NCBI RefSeq assembly: GCF_900187565.1
Contig: NZ_FYED01000015.1
Location: forward strand, 1 to 64,000
Reading direction: 5' to 3'
Source of the DNA: Pseudomonas sp. Irchel 3A7
GTDB lineage: Bacteria > Pseudomonadota > Gammaproteobacteria > Pseudomonadales > Pseudomonadaceae
Length of the DNA: 64,000 nucleotides
Part shown: positions 7,034 to 16,663 of the stretch, in pieces
How positions within the stretch are numbered: position 1 is the stretch's first letter
Layout: each line of letters begins with the position of its first letter
Program-made: the position numbers and the translations under genes
Notes under the pieces: model-generated
Told to the model about the DNA's origin: nothing
The model's database searches: none
Seen by the model: only the letters and a program-made list of their open reading frames with translations

Positions 7034-8281
7034 TTACTCCGGCAGCAGGCTTTCGCCAGCAAACAACTCGGCTACCGTCTCACGGCGACGCACTTCAAAT
7101 GCCTGATCACCGTCCACCAACACTTCGGCGGCGCGGCCGCGGGTGTTGTAGTTGGAACTCATGACAAACCCGTAGGCGCCGGCCGAATGCACGGCCAACA
7201 GATCGCCTTCTTCCAGGGCCAGCTCACGCTCTTTGGCCAGGAAGTCGCCGGTTTCGCAGATCGGGCCGACGATGTCGTAGGCGCGGGCAGGGGTGCTGCG
7301 CGGGCGCACGGCGGTGACGTCCATCCAGGCCTGATACAGCGCCGGGCGGATCAGGTCGTTCATGGCCGCATCGACGATGGCGAAGTCTTTGTGTTCGGTG
7401 TGCTTGAGGTACTCGACCTGCGTCAGCAGCACGCCGGCGTTGGCCACGATGAAGCGGCCCGGCTCGAACACCAGCGCCAGATCGCGACCGTCGAGACGCT
7501 CGCGCACGGCTTTGATGTAGTCGCCGGCCAATGGCGGCTCTTCATCGCGATAACGTACGCCCAGACCGCCACCGAGGTCGATGTGACGCAGGTAGATGCC
7601 GCAATCGCCGAGGCGGTCGACCAGGCCCAGCAGGCGGTCGAGGGCGTCGATGAACGGCGGCAGGGTGGTCAGTTGCGAGCCGATATGGCAATCGACGCCG
7701 ACCACTTCCAGGTTCGGCAGCTGTGCGGCACGCACGTACACGTCTTCGGCGTCGGCGATGGCGATGCCGAACTTGTTCTCTTTGAGACCGGTGGAAATGT
7801 ACGGGTGAGTACCGGCATCGACGTCCGGGTTCACGCGCAGCGAGATTGGTGCGCGAACGCCAAGCTCGGCAGCAACCACTTGCAGGCGTTCCAGTTCGTC
7901 GGTGGATTCGACGTTGAAGCAGTGCACGCCGACTTCCAGGGCGCGACGCATGTCGTCACGGGTCTTGCCGACGCCGGAGAACACGATCTTGTCGGCGCTG
8001 CCGCCAGCGGCCAGTACGCGTTCCAGTTCGCCACGGGACACGATGTCGAAACCGGCGCCCAGACGCGCCAGGACATTCAGTACACCGAGGTTGGAGTTGG
8101 CCTTGACCGCGAAGCAGACCAGGTGCGGCATGCCGGCCAGCGCATCGGCGTAAGCCAGGTATTGGGCTTCGATGTGGGCACGGGAATAAACATAGGTCGG
8201 TGTACCAAAGCGATCGGCGATGGCAGACAGGGCAACACCTTCCGCGAACAGTTCACCGTCACGGTAGTTAAAAGCGTCCAT
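7034..8281 (-). CDS. lysA: Diaminopimelate decarboxylase LysA
   Basis: A 415-residue PLP enzyme of fold type III that converts meso-diaminopimelate to lysine, the last step of the pathway. The PLP lysine is Lys60 in CFAVKANSN. Other family marks are HIGSQLT, the glycine-rich DLGGGLGVRY near residue 240, EPGRFIVANAG and the C-terminal CETGDFLA and GAYGFVMSSNYN. An AAGGGA ribosome site precedes the ATG. It lies between lptM and dapF in one operon; there is no divergent lysR in this window. Confidence 0.97.
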   Translation of the reverse strand: MDAFNYRDGELFAEGVALSAIADRFGTPTYVYSRAHIEAQYLAYADALAGMPHLVCFAVKANSNLGVLNVLARLGAGFDIVSRGELERVLAAGGSADKIVFSGVGKTRDDMRRALEVGVHCFNVESTDELERLQVVAAELGVRAPISLRVNPDVDAGTHPYISTGLKENKFGIAIADAEDVYVRAAQLPNLEVVGVDCHIGSQLTTLPPFIDALDRLLGLVDRLGDCGIYLRHIDLGGGLGVRYRDEEPPLAGDYIKAVRERLDGRDLALVFEPGRFIVANAGVLLTQVEYLKHTEHKDFAIVDAAMNDLIRPALYQAWMDVTAVRPRSTPARAYDIVGPICETGDFLAKERELALEEGDLLAVHSAGAYGFVMSSNYNTRGRAAEVLVDGDQAFEVRRRETVAELFAGESLLPE

Positions 8282-8290
8282 GAGGTTCCC

Positions 8291-8467
8291 TTATTGGTAG
8301 ACGTCGTGCTTGTGCGCCTTGGAAGCAGGCTGCTTTTGCGAGGACTGGGCCTGCTCTGCAGGGTCCTGGTCGGGATCGGGCAGATACAGCGGGCCTTTTT
8401 GACCACAGGCCGACACCAGGCAAGCAACCGCGACGAGCGCAGCAAGGGAAGAGATCAGGCGCTTCAT
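8291..8467 (-). CDS. lptM: LPS translocon maturation lipoprotein LptM (YifL)
   Basis: A 58-residue lipoprotein. The start MKRLISSLAALVAVACL is a signal peptide and VSACGQKGPLYLP is the lipobox with Cys21 as the lipid-bearing residue, followed by the GQKGPLYLP motif typical of YifL/LptM. In E. coli LptM helps the LptDE complex form correct disulfides at the outer membrane. The rest is a short polar tail. It lies ten bases upstream of lysA, the same place as yifL before dapF in enterics. Confidence 0.9.
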   Translation of the reverse strand: MKRLISSLAALVAVACLVSACGQKGPLYLPDPDQDPAEQAQSSQKQPASKAHKHDVYQ

Positions 8468-8590
8468 GGCGAAATCCTTGAAAATGCATTAATTGCGCCG
8501 GAGTATACCGGCCACCCGGCAGCTTGCCTATGCGATGCGGCTCCCGTCCGGCGGGCCTTGCAAGATGCCTGTCGGTATCATGCAATCCCT

Positions 8591-8678
8591 GTGGGAGCGA
8601 GCCTGCTGGCGAAGGCGGTGGGTCAACCAACTATGCTGGTGGATGTGCCGGCCTCTTCGCGAGCAGGCTCGCTCCCAC
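8591..8678. repeat. REPIN, 88 bases, GTGGGAG-first type
   Basis: The left REP GTGGGAGCGAGCCTGCTGGC has one G where the usual unit has C; the right unit is the exact reverse complement of the common REP. It sits between the divergent lptM and cyaY genes, in an otherwise empty 295-base gap. Confidence 0.9.
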
Positions 8679-8762
8679 AAATCGTAATCCTTTGCATTCG
8701 GCAAGCAGCGCCCGTATCTTGCGGCGCTTGAGCCTGATCAGACACTTTTTGAGGTTGCCGTA

Positions 8763-9095
8763 ATGAGTTTGTCCGAAGCCCGTTTCCACGATCTGGTCGA
8801 TGCCACCCAGCAAACCCTGGAGGACATCTTTGACGAAAGCGACCTGGATATCGATCTGGAGAGTTCGGCCGGTGTGCTGACCGTCAAGTTCGAAAACGGC
8901 ACTCAGTTGATCTTCAGCCGTCAGGAGCCGTTGCGGCAGTTGTGGCTGGCGGCGGTGTCCGGCGGCTTCCACTTCGATTACGACGAAGAGAGCGAACGCT
9001 GGATGTGCGACAAGAGCGAAGAGCAGTTGGGTGAAATGCTTGAGCGCATCGTCAAGCAACAGGCTGATGTTGAACTCGATTTCGAAGGTCTGTGA
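8763..9095 (+). CDS. cyaY: Frataxin-like iron-sulfur assembly protein CyaY
   Basis: A 110-residue bacterial frataxin that binds iron and modulates IscS-dependent iron-sulfur cluster assembly. The acidic first helix (DLVDATQQTLEDIFDESDLDIDLES) supplies the iron-binding ridge, and the sheet carries GVLTVKFENGTQLIFSRQEPLRQLWLAAVSGGFHF, where the conserved Trp and the SGGFHF motif are clear. It is divergent from lptM-lysA, as in many gammaproteobacteria. A DUF1289 gene begins five bases after its stop. Confidence 0.95.
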   Translation: MSLSEARFHDLVDATQQTLEDIFDESDLDIDLESSAGVLTVKFENGTQLIFSRQEPLRQLWLAAVSGGFHFDYDEESERWMCDKSEEQLGEMLERIVKQQADVELDFEGL

Positions 9096-9099
9096 GGCC

Positions 9100-9318
9100 G
9101 TGACCCAGCCTGCGCCTGCTCGTCCGCCCAAGCCGCTGTACAGTAATGTCAGCCCGGCGGTGCCATCGCCGTGCAGCGGTGTGTGCCGGCTGGACGAACA
9201 GAAAGTCTGTCTCGGTTGTTTCCGCCATGTTGAAGATATCCGTGAGTGGCGCTCGGCGGACGATGAGCGGCGACGGGTGATTTGCGCACAGGCTGCTCAA
9301 CGCAAATCCTGCGTCTGA
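9100..9318 (+). CDS. DUF1289 domain protein
   Basis: A 72-residue protein with the DUF1289 cysteine pattern C-x3-C-x6-7-C-x2-C (SPCSGVCRLDEQKVCLGCFR, about residues 23-42), followed by DIREWRSADDERRRVI. The four cysteines suggest a metal or iron-sulfur site, but no function is established. I chose GTG 9100 because the previous in-frame ATGs lie inside cyaY; the start is not certain. Placement directly after the frataxin gene cyaY makes a metal-linked role plausible, though that is inference. Confidence 0.8.
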   Translation: MTQPAPARPPKPLYSNVSPAVPSPCSGVCRLDEQKVCLGCFRHVEDIREWRSADDERRRVICAQAAQRKSCV

Positions 9319-9328
9319 CGCTATCCCT

Positions 9329-9415
9329 GTGGGAGCGAGCCTGCTCGCGAAAACGGTGTGTCAGTCAAGCAGTTATCGACTGATACACCCTATTCGCGAG
9401 CAGGCTCGCTCCCAC
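9329..9415. repeat. REPIN, 87 bases, GTGGGAG-first type
   Basis: Two perfect common REP units face each other across a spacer of about 41 bases, between the DUF1289 gene and the rnk leader. Confidence 0.92.
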
Positions 9416-9491
9416 AGTGTTTTCTATACGCCGCTTTCTAACGCCCTCCTGTCGGCACCGTGGCTGCCCTCGACTTGTATATTTTTTGAGC

Positions 9492-9500
9492 TGTGATAGT
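9492..9500 (+). promoter_or_regulatory. Extended -10 promoter upstream of rnk
   Basis: TGTGATAGT is an extended -10 (TG-N-GATAGT, hexamer 9495-9500), with AT-rich sequence TTGTATATTTTTTG upstream but no good -35 at 17 bases. The predicted start is near 9507. The transcript would enter a strong terminator hairpin before reaching rnk. Confidence 0.5.
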
Positions 9501-9506
9501 GTCCAG

Positions 9507-9572
9507 ATAAGCCTCAACCCATCGAGGCTCGTGAAAACCCCGCCTTTTTCTGGCGGGGTTTTGCTTTTTTCG
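9507..9572 (+). ncRNA. Candidate short RNA or attenuated leader before rnk
   Basis: From the predicted start the RNA has a small hairpin (GCCTC / GAGGC, 9511-9528) and then a strong terminator stem ending in TTTTTT, total about 65 bases. The rnk ATG is at 9600, after the hairpin. This could be an independent small RNA or a transcription attenuator for rnk. I do not recognise it as a named RNA family; this is inference from structure. Confidence 0.4.
9533..9570 (+). terminator. Strong terminator or attenuator hairpin before rnk
   Basis: AAAACCCCGCC and its complement GGCGGGGTTTT surround a 7-base T-rich loop and are followed by GCTTTTTT. The structure stands upstream of rnk and not after a gene, which is unusual: the nearest upstream gene ends at 9318 with a REPIN in between. 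Confidence 0.85.
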
Positions 9573-9599
9573 TGCAGAAGAAAGGAGTCTGCCCTGATC

Positions 9600-10010
9600 A
9601 TGACCGCACCTTCCATCACCCTTACCCGTCTGGACGTCCAGCGTCTGGAGCGTCTGATCGACAGCCTGGATGAAACCCTGCCGGGCGTTATTGCGCTGCA
9701 AACCGAGCTGGATCGCGCCGACACGCTGGTCGGCCACGATGAAGTGCCCGCCGATGTCGTGACCATGAATTCCCGCGTTCACTGCCGTGAAGAGATCAGC
9801 GGCAAGGACTATCACCTGACCCTGGTTTACCCCAAGGATGCCAATGCCGACGAAGGCAAGATTTCCATTCTGGCGCCAGTGGGCAGTGCGTTGCTCGGCC
9901 TGAAGGTCGGACAGCACATCGATTGGCCGGCACCGGGTGGAAAGACCCTGAAACTGACCTTGCTAGAAGTCGAATCGCAGCCGGCCAACGGTGGTGACTT
10001 TCCGGAGTAA
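9600..10010 (+). CDS. rnk: Regulator of nucleoside diphosphate kinase Rnk (GreA-like)
   Basis: A 136-residue protein. Rnk has a short N-terminal coiled coil (residues 1-45) and a C-terminal GreA/GreB-like FKBP domain (about 50-130, with NSRVHCREEISGKDYHLTLVYP and ISILAPVGSALLGLKVGQHIDWP). It binds RNA polymerase in competition with other secondary-channel factors and was first found as a regulator of nucleoside diphosphate kinase and, in P. aeruginosa, of alginate production together with AlgQ. ATG 9600 is preceded by AAAGGAG; the earlier open frame crosses the terminator and is not real. Confidence 0.93.
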   Translation: MTAPSITLTRLDVQRLERLIDSLDETLPGVIALQTELDRADTLVGHDEVPADVVTMNSRVHCREEISGKDYHLTLVYPKDANADEGKISILAPVGSALLGLKVGQHIDWPAPGGKTLKLTLLEVESQPANGGDFPE

Positions 10011-10017
10011 CGACCGA

Positions 10018-12864
10018 TCAGACCTGCCCGAGCGCCTCGTTCAATGCGCGCTCCAGATCGGCCTTGTAACGCAGATACAGATTGCTTGAGCCATGACCAT
10101 CACCGAGCAGGCCCGACAGGTCCAGATCGGTGATGTAGCAGCGGTAGCGCTCGGTCTCGCGGCGCTGCTCGACGATCTCCCGGGCGACCACACTGAACAG
10201 TTGGTCGCCATGCTCCAGCTCTGAAAACTCCCGCTGATTACAGTACAAGGTGACGTGCGCCTTGCCCGGCGCGGCTTTGCCTACGATCGCCTGCACGTCA
10301 TAGAACGGTTTGTTGACCGGTGTTTGCGGCGCCGGACGGGCTTCGACCCGGCGCGCCCGGCCTGTACTTGAAGGCAGGATCTGGTAATACAGGCTCTCCA
10401 AGCTCCGGGGCTGAGTGGCGTCCATCGGCAGCAAGGCCTCACGCCGGTACTGGATCGACAGCAGGAATCGTTGCAGCGGCACCAGCAGGCTTTGCTCGTC
10501 GTGCCATGGCAAGCGTTGCTGCCACAAGGCATTGAATTCATCCAGCACGTACAGATCGGCCTGGTCTTCGTTGATCCGGTAGAACACCTGAATGCAATCC
10601 GGCTGGCCCATGGGCAGGAGCAGCGCGAGGTCGTGGTCTTCGAGTGCCATCGAGTCCAGGTGCAGCGGGCTGTAGCGGGTCAGGTCTTCGCTCAGGTAAT
10701 CGCAGAGCGCCGGCAGCGTGGCGAGGGCGACGTGCCTGACATGGCCGGGCACCAGCTCCAGTACGTGGTAATGCTGCTGGACCTGAACCAGGTAGCGATG
10801 ATTGAGTTTGCTAAGCAGCAGGTTCTGCGCCGTGTCGAGGATGTCCTCGACACGCTGGGCGATGAACTGCGCGCGGTTGTGACAGAAGCAGCGCACGCGC
10901 AATCGGGGTTGTCGCCGGTCTTGCGGCAGGTTGTTGAGGTAATCGCGCAGGCAATCGAGCAGGGCGTGAGGGCCGTCGAAGCGGCTGACCAATACTTCGT
11001 TCCAGCTGTTGAGCGTGACCTGGTCCAGGGTCAGCACCAGGTTTTCCCGAACCCCTGCGTAACTCAGGGAGTCGGTGCGCTCGGTGGTCATCAGGATGTT
11101 CAGGTCGCGGTGATGCTTGAGCGGATCGACACCGACGTTCACCAGAATCAGCACTTCGCTGGGCACGCTGGCCCGCAGCAAGGGCTCTTCGGCGACGGTC
11201 GGCAGAGGCAGGGCAATGGTCTGTTGCAGGCTGCCGAGCAGGTTGAACAGCTCGAATTCGCTGAGGTCGCTGCCGCCGGGGTGCAAGGCCAGGCGGGTGC
11301 TGCTGTCGATCACACCGTTGCGGTGGCACCAGGTCAGCAATTCGAGCAATTGGCGGCTGCGCTTGATCGGGGCGAAATGCTCCCACTCAAGGGCGGTCAG
11401 GCTGCCGTTGTACAGGCCCCACTGAGACTGCCCCGGTTCCTTCTTGTTTACCGCGTGCACCAGCGTCAGGGTGTCTTCGGCCAGATCCGGGGCGATGCCC
11501 GGGTTGATGAATTCGATCTTGTCCGCCTTGCGTTCGAAGGCCGCGTAGAGTCGTCGGCCCAGTACGCTGAGGTCGCGCTTGTTGATGAGGCTGACGGTTT
11601 GTTCGTTGCGGGCGAACTGGGTCAGGAAGCGGTAACTGTAATTCAGCTCGTTGACCAGGGCTCGGCGCTCGGAGCTGACCTGACGGACTTTCCACTGGCT
11701 ACGGCTGTCGAGCAGGGCCAATTGGCGCTGGTCCCATCGCCATTCGTGGGCCAGGCGCTCGAGCAGCGAGCGCTGCCAGCCCTGGGAACGGCCGCTGCTG
11801 CCGGTGAGCTTGCGATTGACCTTCAGATACAGCGCGCGCCGCACCAGCTCCAGACGTTCTGGCTCGTTGCGGGCGATGAGGTATTCCTCGATGCGCCGGT
11901 AAACCACCACGTAGGGGTCCAGTTCATCGAGGTCAAGCCGGTTGGCAAACACGGCTTGCTTGAAGCGCAGGCTCAGGCACTGGACCCTCGGGTGTTCGCT
12001 GGCGTAGACCTCGGTCAGCAGCAACTTGAGGACCGATTTGTAAGGCGACTCGATACCCTTGAACAGCTGCCACAGACCGGCGCCGATGAACTCGCCGGGC
12101 GGAATGAACGCCAGCGGTCCCAGGTCGAGGGTTTCGTCGGCGCGGATGAAACGCTTTGACAGCAGCGTATGGATGTAGCGGTCGTAACTCGCTTCTTCAT
12201 AGACCGGTACCAGCCACCAGATCGGCGTACGCCCGGCCAGCCAGATCGCGGTGCGATAGAACTCGTCGAGCAGCAGGTAGTGCTGGGTGGTGCCGCAATT
12301 TTCGGAACTGAGTTGATTGTCGCGCTCGCCTCTCACGAAACGGGCCGGGTCGATCAGGAAGAAGTGCGCCTCGGCGCCCTGGCTGGCAGCCCAGGCCTCC
12401 AGCAACTGACATTTCTTGCGCAGCTCGCCGAGTTCGTTCTCGCTCAAATCCGAGCTGTGACACACCCACACATCCATGTCGCTCTGGTCGGCCTGGGCGA
12501 GGGTGCCGAGGCTGCCCATCAGGAACAGGCCGTGAATCGGTCGTGGCGGGTTGCTGCCGTGGCGTGGCTTATAGGAAAACGAGCGGGTCAGGCGTTGGGC
12601 TTCGGCGAGGACGTTGGCGTCGGGTTCGAAATTCGACAGTCCGGCCGGTGTGCTGCCTGAAACATAACCCGGCAACAGCGGATGATTGACGTGGAAAAAC
12701 AACGGCAGAAGGTTGAGCACCCCTTGCTGGCGGGTCGACAAACCCTCCAGGGCGCGCGCCATGCGGCCTTCGTTGAGTTTGAGAAAACGTGCGCGCAGCT
12801 GGCTGAGAACCTTGCGGTCAATTCCCTCGTCCAGATCGGGGCGGATTTCATGGTGGCGGGTCAT
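10018..12864 (-). CDS. cyaA: Class I adenylate cyclase CyaA
   Basis: A 948-residue protein that makes cyclic AMP from ATP. The N-terminal catalytic domain (about residues 1-470) has the nucleotidyltransferase core GSLGTLAQADQSDMDVWVCH, in which the GS and the DxD metal pair (SDMDVW) are conserved; the C-terminal half is the regulatory domain of the enterobacterial-type enzyme. Length and start (MTRHHEIRPDLDEGIDRKVLSQL) agree with the family. In P. aeruginosa this enzyme and CyaB feed Vfr. It is convergent with rnk, the stop codons being only about seven bases apart, with no terminator between. Confidence 0.95.
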   Translation of the reverse strand: MTRHHEIRPDLDEGIDRKVLSQLRARFLKLNEGRMARALEGLSTRQQGVLNLLPLFFHVNHPLLPGYVSGSTPAGLSNFEPDANVLAEAQRLTRSFSYKPRHGSNPPRPIHGLFLMGSLGTLAQADQSDMDVWVCHSSDLSENELGELRKKCQLLEAWAASQGAEAHFFLIDPARFVRGERDNQLSSENCGTTQHYLLLDEFYRTAIWLAGRTPIWWLVPVYEEASYDRYIHTLLSKRFIRADETLDLGPLAFIPPGEFIGAGLWQLFKGIESPYKSVLKLLLTEVYASEHPRVQCLSLRFKQAVFANRLDLDELDPYVVVYRRIEEYLIARNEPERLELVRRALYLKVNRKLTGSSGRSQGWQRSLLERLAHEWRWDQRQLALLDSRSQWKVRQVSSERRALVNELNYSYRFLTQFARNEQTVSLINKRDLSVLGRRLYAAFERKADKIEFINPGIAPDLAEDTLTLVHAVNKKEPGQSQWGLYNGSLTALEWEHFAPIKRSRQLLELLTWCHRNGVIDSSTRLALHPGGSDLSEFELFNLLGSLQQTIALPLPTVAEEPLLRASVPSEVLILVNVGVDPLKHHRDLNILMTTERTDSLSYAGVRENLVLTLDQVTLNSWNEVLVSRFDGPHALLDCLRDYLNNLPQDRRQPRLRVRCFCHNRAQFIAQRVEDILDTAQNLLLSKLNHRYLVQVQQHYHVLELVPGHVRHVALATLPALCDYLSEDLTRYSPLHLDSMALEDHDLALLLPMGQPDCIQVFYRINEDQADLYVLDEFNALWQQRLPWHDEQSLLVPLQRFLLSIQYRREALLPMDATQPRSLESLYYQILPSSTGRARRVEARPAPQTPVNKPFYDVQAIVGKAAPGKAHVTLYCNQREFSELEHGDQLFSVVAREIVEQRRETERYRCYITDLDLSGLLGDGHGSSNLYLRYKADLERALNEALGQV

Positions 12865-13007
12865 GTCAGCTCAAACCGGCTCGCAGGGCTCGGACGTGGG
12901 GCTCTCGGATGAAGGCAGTTTAGCGCCTCGGTCCTGGGACATTTAAGCTGAATTTGTTTTTCTGGCGTCAGATTTATACCGCAAGGCGACGCCGGACAGC
13001 AGAGGTT

Positions 13008-13043
13008 GCCCGCGGAAATCCCGCAGCAGGGGTTTCCGTGGGC
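13008..13043 (-). other. Imperfect hairpin between TIGR02647 gene and cyaA
   Basis: GCCC-CGGAAA-CCC and its near complement around an AGCAG loop make a stem of about 14 pairs with two mismatches. No T-run follows on either strand, so it is not a typical terminator; it could be a processing site or leader structure for cyaA. Confidence 0.35.
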
Positions 13044-13056
13044 GATGCAGTGGAAT

Positions 13057-13302
13057 TCAGGCTGTTTCTTCGGCTTTCAAAATAGTGAGCACGGTTTGCA
13101 CACTTTGCGCGGCATCACGCCCCAGGCTGGTCAGATAACCACCATCGGGCTGGTCAATCAGTTCTTTTTCGTACAGGCGTTGGGCGGCGGCAATGGCTTT
13201 CGGGGCAGCGGTCTGATGAATTTTCAGGCCTTCCTGGGAACTGTCCAGGTTGAAGAGTGCGAGGATTTCCAGTTCGGCAACCAACTCAGGGGTAAGCGAC
13301 AT
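13057..13302 (-). CDS. TIGR02647 family conserved protein
   Basis: An 81-residue cytoplasmic protein conserved in pseudomonads and relatives. The start MSLTPELVAELEILALFNLDSSQEGLKIHQTAAP and the winged-helix-like sequence AAQRLYEKELIDQPDGGYLTSLGRDAAQSVQTVL are recognisable for TIGR02647. The second half reads like a helix-turn-wing of a small DNA-binding protein, but no function is known to me. It is upstream of cyaA on the same strand, separated by about 190 bases. Confidence 0.82.
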   Translation of the reverse strand: MSLTPELVAELEILALFNLDSSQEGLKIHQTAAPKAIAAAQRLYEKELIDQPDGGYLTSLGRDAAQSVQTVLTILKAEETA

Positions 13303-13432
13303 AAGGACTCCAGACTTTCTAGGAATTGGACGACAGCGCCCCTAAGGTGAACCCGCCGGTGCGGCATGTCCAGTGCTCGAGACAGCCTTTTTTTGCCGAG
13401 GGATGCATTCCCCGGAATCGGGGTGGTTTTTC

Positions 13433-13534
13433 TGTAGGAGCGAGCTCTGCTCGCGATGGTCTTCAACGATTACGCGTAAAACCAGCTGCACAAGTGGCGC
13501 TTTCGGGTTTTTCGCGAGCAAGCTCGCTCCTACA
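13433..13534. repeat. REPIN, 102 bases, TGTAGGAG type
   Basis: REP units TGTAGGAGCGAGCTCTGCTC and TCGCGAGCAAGCTCGCTCCT face each other. The spacer shares GATGGTC-TCAACGATTACGCG with the other three elements of this type in the window. Confidence 0.9.
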
Positions 13535-13546
13535 GGAGGGCGGGGG

Positions 13547-13843
13547 TTATTTCTTTTCCGGCGGCAACTCTGGCAGTGCGCGCAGCGCAGCTTCGTACCA
13601 TTCGGTATTGAACGCGCGGTCTTCTTCGAGGATCGCGTCGATTTCTACCGCTAATACGTGGGCCATCAAGTTGAGGATTTCCTCGCGCTCATAACCCACC
13701 AGTGTCAGCTTGTTGAACGTCGCCTTGGCCGCTGGCGGGTTTTCGCTTTCGATCTGGTTTTCGATGGCTTCGATCAGCGTGTTCTCGGCGAACTCTTCTT
13801 CGTCGATGTCGTCTTGGCTGGTGCCGGGGGTTGGCTCGCTCAT
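13547..13843 (-). CDS. Conserved hypothetical helical protein
   Basis: A 98-residue acidic, helical protein that I cannot assign to a named family with certainty. Residues 1-25 are acidic and likely disordered. The rest (AIENQIESENPPAAKATFNKLTLVGYEREEILNLMAHVLAVEIDAILEEDRAFNTEWYEAALRALPELP) resembles helical segments seen with SEC-C and similar small pseudomonad proteins: PPAAK, G-E-I-LMA and the ending Y-ALRALP. ATG 13843 follows a GGAG-type site, and the upstream extension is not conserved-looking. It is divergent from the glutathione transferase gene. Confidence 0.75.
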   Translation of the reverse strand: MSEPTPGTSQDDIDEEEFAENTLIEAIENQIESENPPAAKATFNKLTLVGYEREEILNLMAHVLAVEIDAILEEDRAFNTEWYEAALRALPELPPEKK

Positions 13844-13967
13844 GGCAGGCTCCTCTAGGAAAGGTGGCCAGTTTACCTGCATTCAGGGCTGTGATGCTGC
13901 TGGCGAGAAAGCCCCCGGCGTTCTATAACAGGCACTGCCAACCCCTGCACGGCCTGGAGGCTTTGTG

Positions 13968-14627
13968 ATGCTCAAGCTTTATGGATTTTCCGTCAGCAAC
14001 TACTACAACATGGTCAAGCTGGCGTTACTGGAAAAAGGACTGTCATTCGAAGAAGTGCCGTTTTACGCCGGCCAGACTCCCGAGGCGCTGGCTATCAGCC
14101 CCCGTGGCAAAGTACCGGTACTGGGCGTCGAGCAGGGTTTCATCAATGAAACCAGCGTGATCCTCGAGTACATCGAGCAAAGCCAGAAAGGCACACCACT
14201 GCTGCCGAGTGATCCCTTTGAGCGGGCGCAGGTGTTGGCGCTGGCCAAGGAGATCGAGCTGTATATCGAACTGCCGGCTCGCGCCTGTTATCCCGAAGCG
14301 TTTTTCGGCATGACGCTACCGGATGCGATCAAGGAAAAAACCAAAACCGAGCTGCTGCTGGGGATTGCATCCCTGGGTCGGCACGGCAAGTTCAGCCCCT
14401 ACGTGGCGGGCAACAATCTGAGCGTGGCGGATCTGTACTTCCTGTATAGCGTGCCGCTGGCCTGCGGGGTGGCGAAGAAGCTGTTTGAAATCGATCTGTT
14501 GGCGGAGCTGCCCGCAGCCAAGGAATTGCTGGATCGTCTGGGGGACAATCCAAATGTCCAACGGATTGCGGCGGATCGGGAAGCGGCGATGCCAGCGTTC
14601 ATGGCGATGGTCGCGTCCAAGAAGTAG
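13968..14627 (+). CDS. Glutathione S-transferase family protein
   Basis: A 219-residue GST. The thioredoxin-like N-terminal domain (1-78) has LYGFSVSNYYNMVKLALLEKGLSFEEVPF and the glutathione-binding ISPRGKVPVLG with cis-Pro and NETSVILEYIEQ. The helical C-terminal domain holds YVAGNNLSVADLYFLYSVPL, including the N-capping box. I place the start at ATG 13968, seven bases after GGAGG; a GTG three bases earlier is too close. Substrate is unknown. It stands alone between divergent and convergent neighbours. Confidence 0.9.
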   Translation: MLKLYGFSVSNYYNMVKLALLEKGLSFEEVPFYAGQTPEALAISPRGKVPVLGVEQGFINETSVILEYIEQSQKGTPLLPSDPFERAQVLALAKEIELYIELPARACYPEAFFGMTLPDAIKEKTKTELLLGIASLGRHGKFSPYVAGNNLSVADLYFLYSVPLACGVAKKLFEIDLLAELPAAKELLDRLGDNPNVQRIAADREAAMPAFMAMVASKK

Positions 14628-14651
14628 GTTTTCAGTGTCCTGAAGTCAGTC

Positions 14652-14741
14652 ATCGCGGGCAAGCCCGCTCCCACAAGGATCTTCGACTGTCCCAATATCC
14701 GGGGCAGGCAGAAAACCTGTGGGAGCGGGTTAGCCCGCGAT
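14652..14741. repeat. REP pair, 90 bases, reversed order
   Basis: Here the unit ATCGCGGGCAAGCCCGCTCC is on the left and GTGGGAGCGGGTTAGCCCGC on the right, the opposite order to the GCGGG-type element near 3.8 kb. It lies between the convergent GST and argH genes. Confidence 0.88.
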
Positions 14742-14745
14742 ACTT

Positions 14746-16140
<1,395 letters not shown>

Positions 16141-16663
16141 GAATTCGCTCGTATCGGCTGAAGAAAGATGGCGTTAAAGCTGCCGCGGATAATAACAGGG
16201 TTGCCAAGCCTGTCGCTGACACTGGTCGACTGGTTTGCAGGAGCGAGCTTGCTCGCGATGAACCTGAGAGCGACGCGCGTATCCAGATAGCCCACATTAT
16301 CGTTAACGCCCATCGCGAGCATGCTCGCTCCTACAGTTTTCACTATAAGCACAACGATATTTTTCAATTGAGCAATAACGTCCCGGCAACCGTCTACAGT
16401 TGGACAGTAGGATCAGCGCACTTCTCGGTGCAGACGCTGACTATAAGAAGAGGGGTGTTCATATTGCGTATCAGCAAACCCTGTGGCGATGTGTCGCCAA
16501 TGCGGGCCTGGGCCGCCAATCGCCCGGCAGATGAAAATTTAGCCGTCGGACCAGCGGCACTTTTTGACGCTCGCGCTAGTCTTAGCGTGGATCGCGGTGA
16601 CGGACGTCACTTCACCTGTCTACGCTATCCTTGTGCGAGACTCACGCAGGAATCCAGCGCAAT
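16141..16663. other. Gap between argH and algR without algZ/fimS
   Basis: This 523-base stretch holds one REPIN (16236-16335) and otherwise only presumed promoters for argH and algR. A short open frame covers most of the right part, but I recognise no histidine-kinase sequence in it. A small palindrome GTGAC-GGAC-GTCAC is at 16597-16610, about 55 bases before algR, a possible operator. Confidence 0.65.
16236..16335. repeat. REPIN, 100 bases, TGTAGGAG type
   Basis: REP units GAGCGAGCTTGCTCGCGATG and CATCGCGAGCATGCTCGCTC frame a spacer that is clearly alike to the one at 55616-55715 (shared GATGAACC-GAGA-CG-CGCG and ATTATCGTT-ACG-CCATCGCG). The outer end has TGCAGG instead of TGTAGG. Confidence 0.88.

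Noticed and set aside
6866..8731. A 621-residue open frame opposite lysA
   Set aside because: Shadow frame crossing three real genes and a REPIN.
10471..12159. A 562-residue open frame opposite cyaA
   Set aside because: Shadow of cyaA; no domain sense, rich in Val/Gln/Ala from reversed codons.
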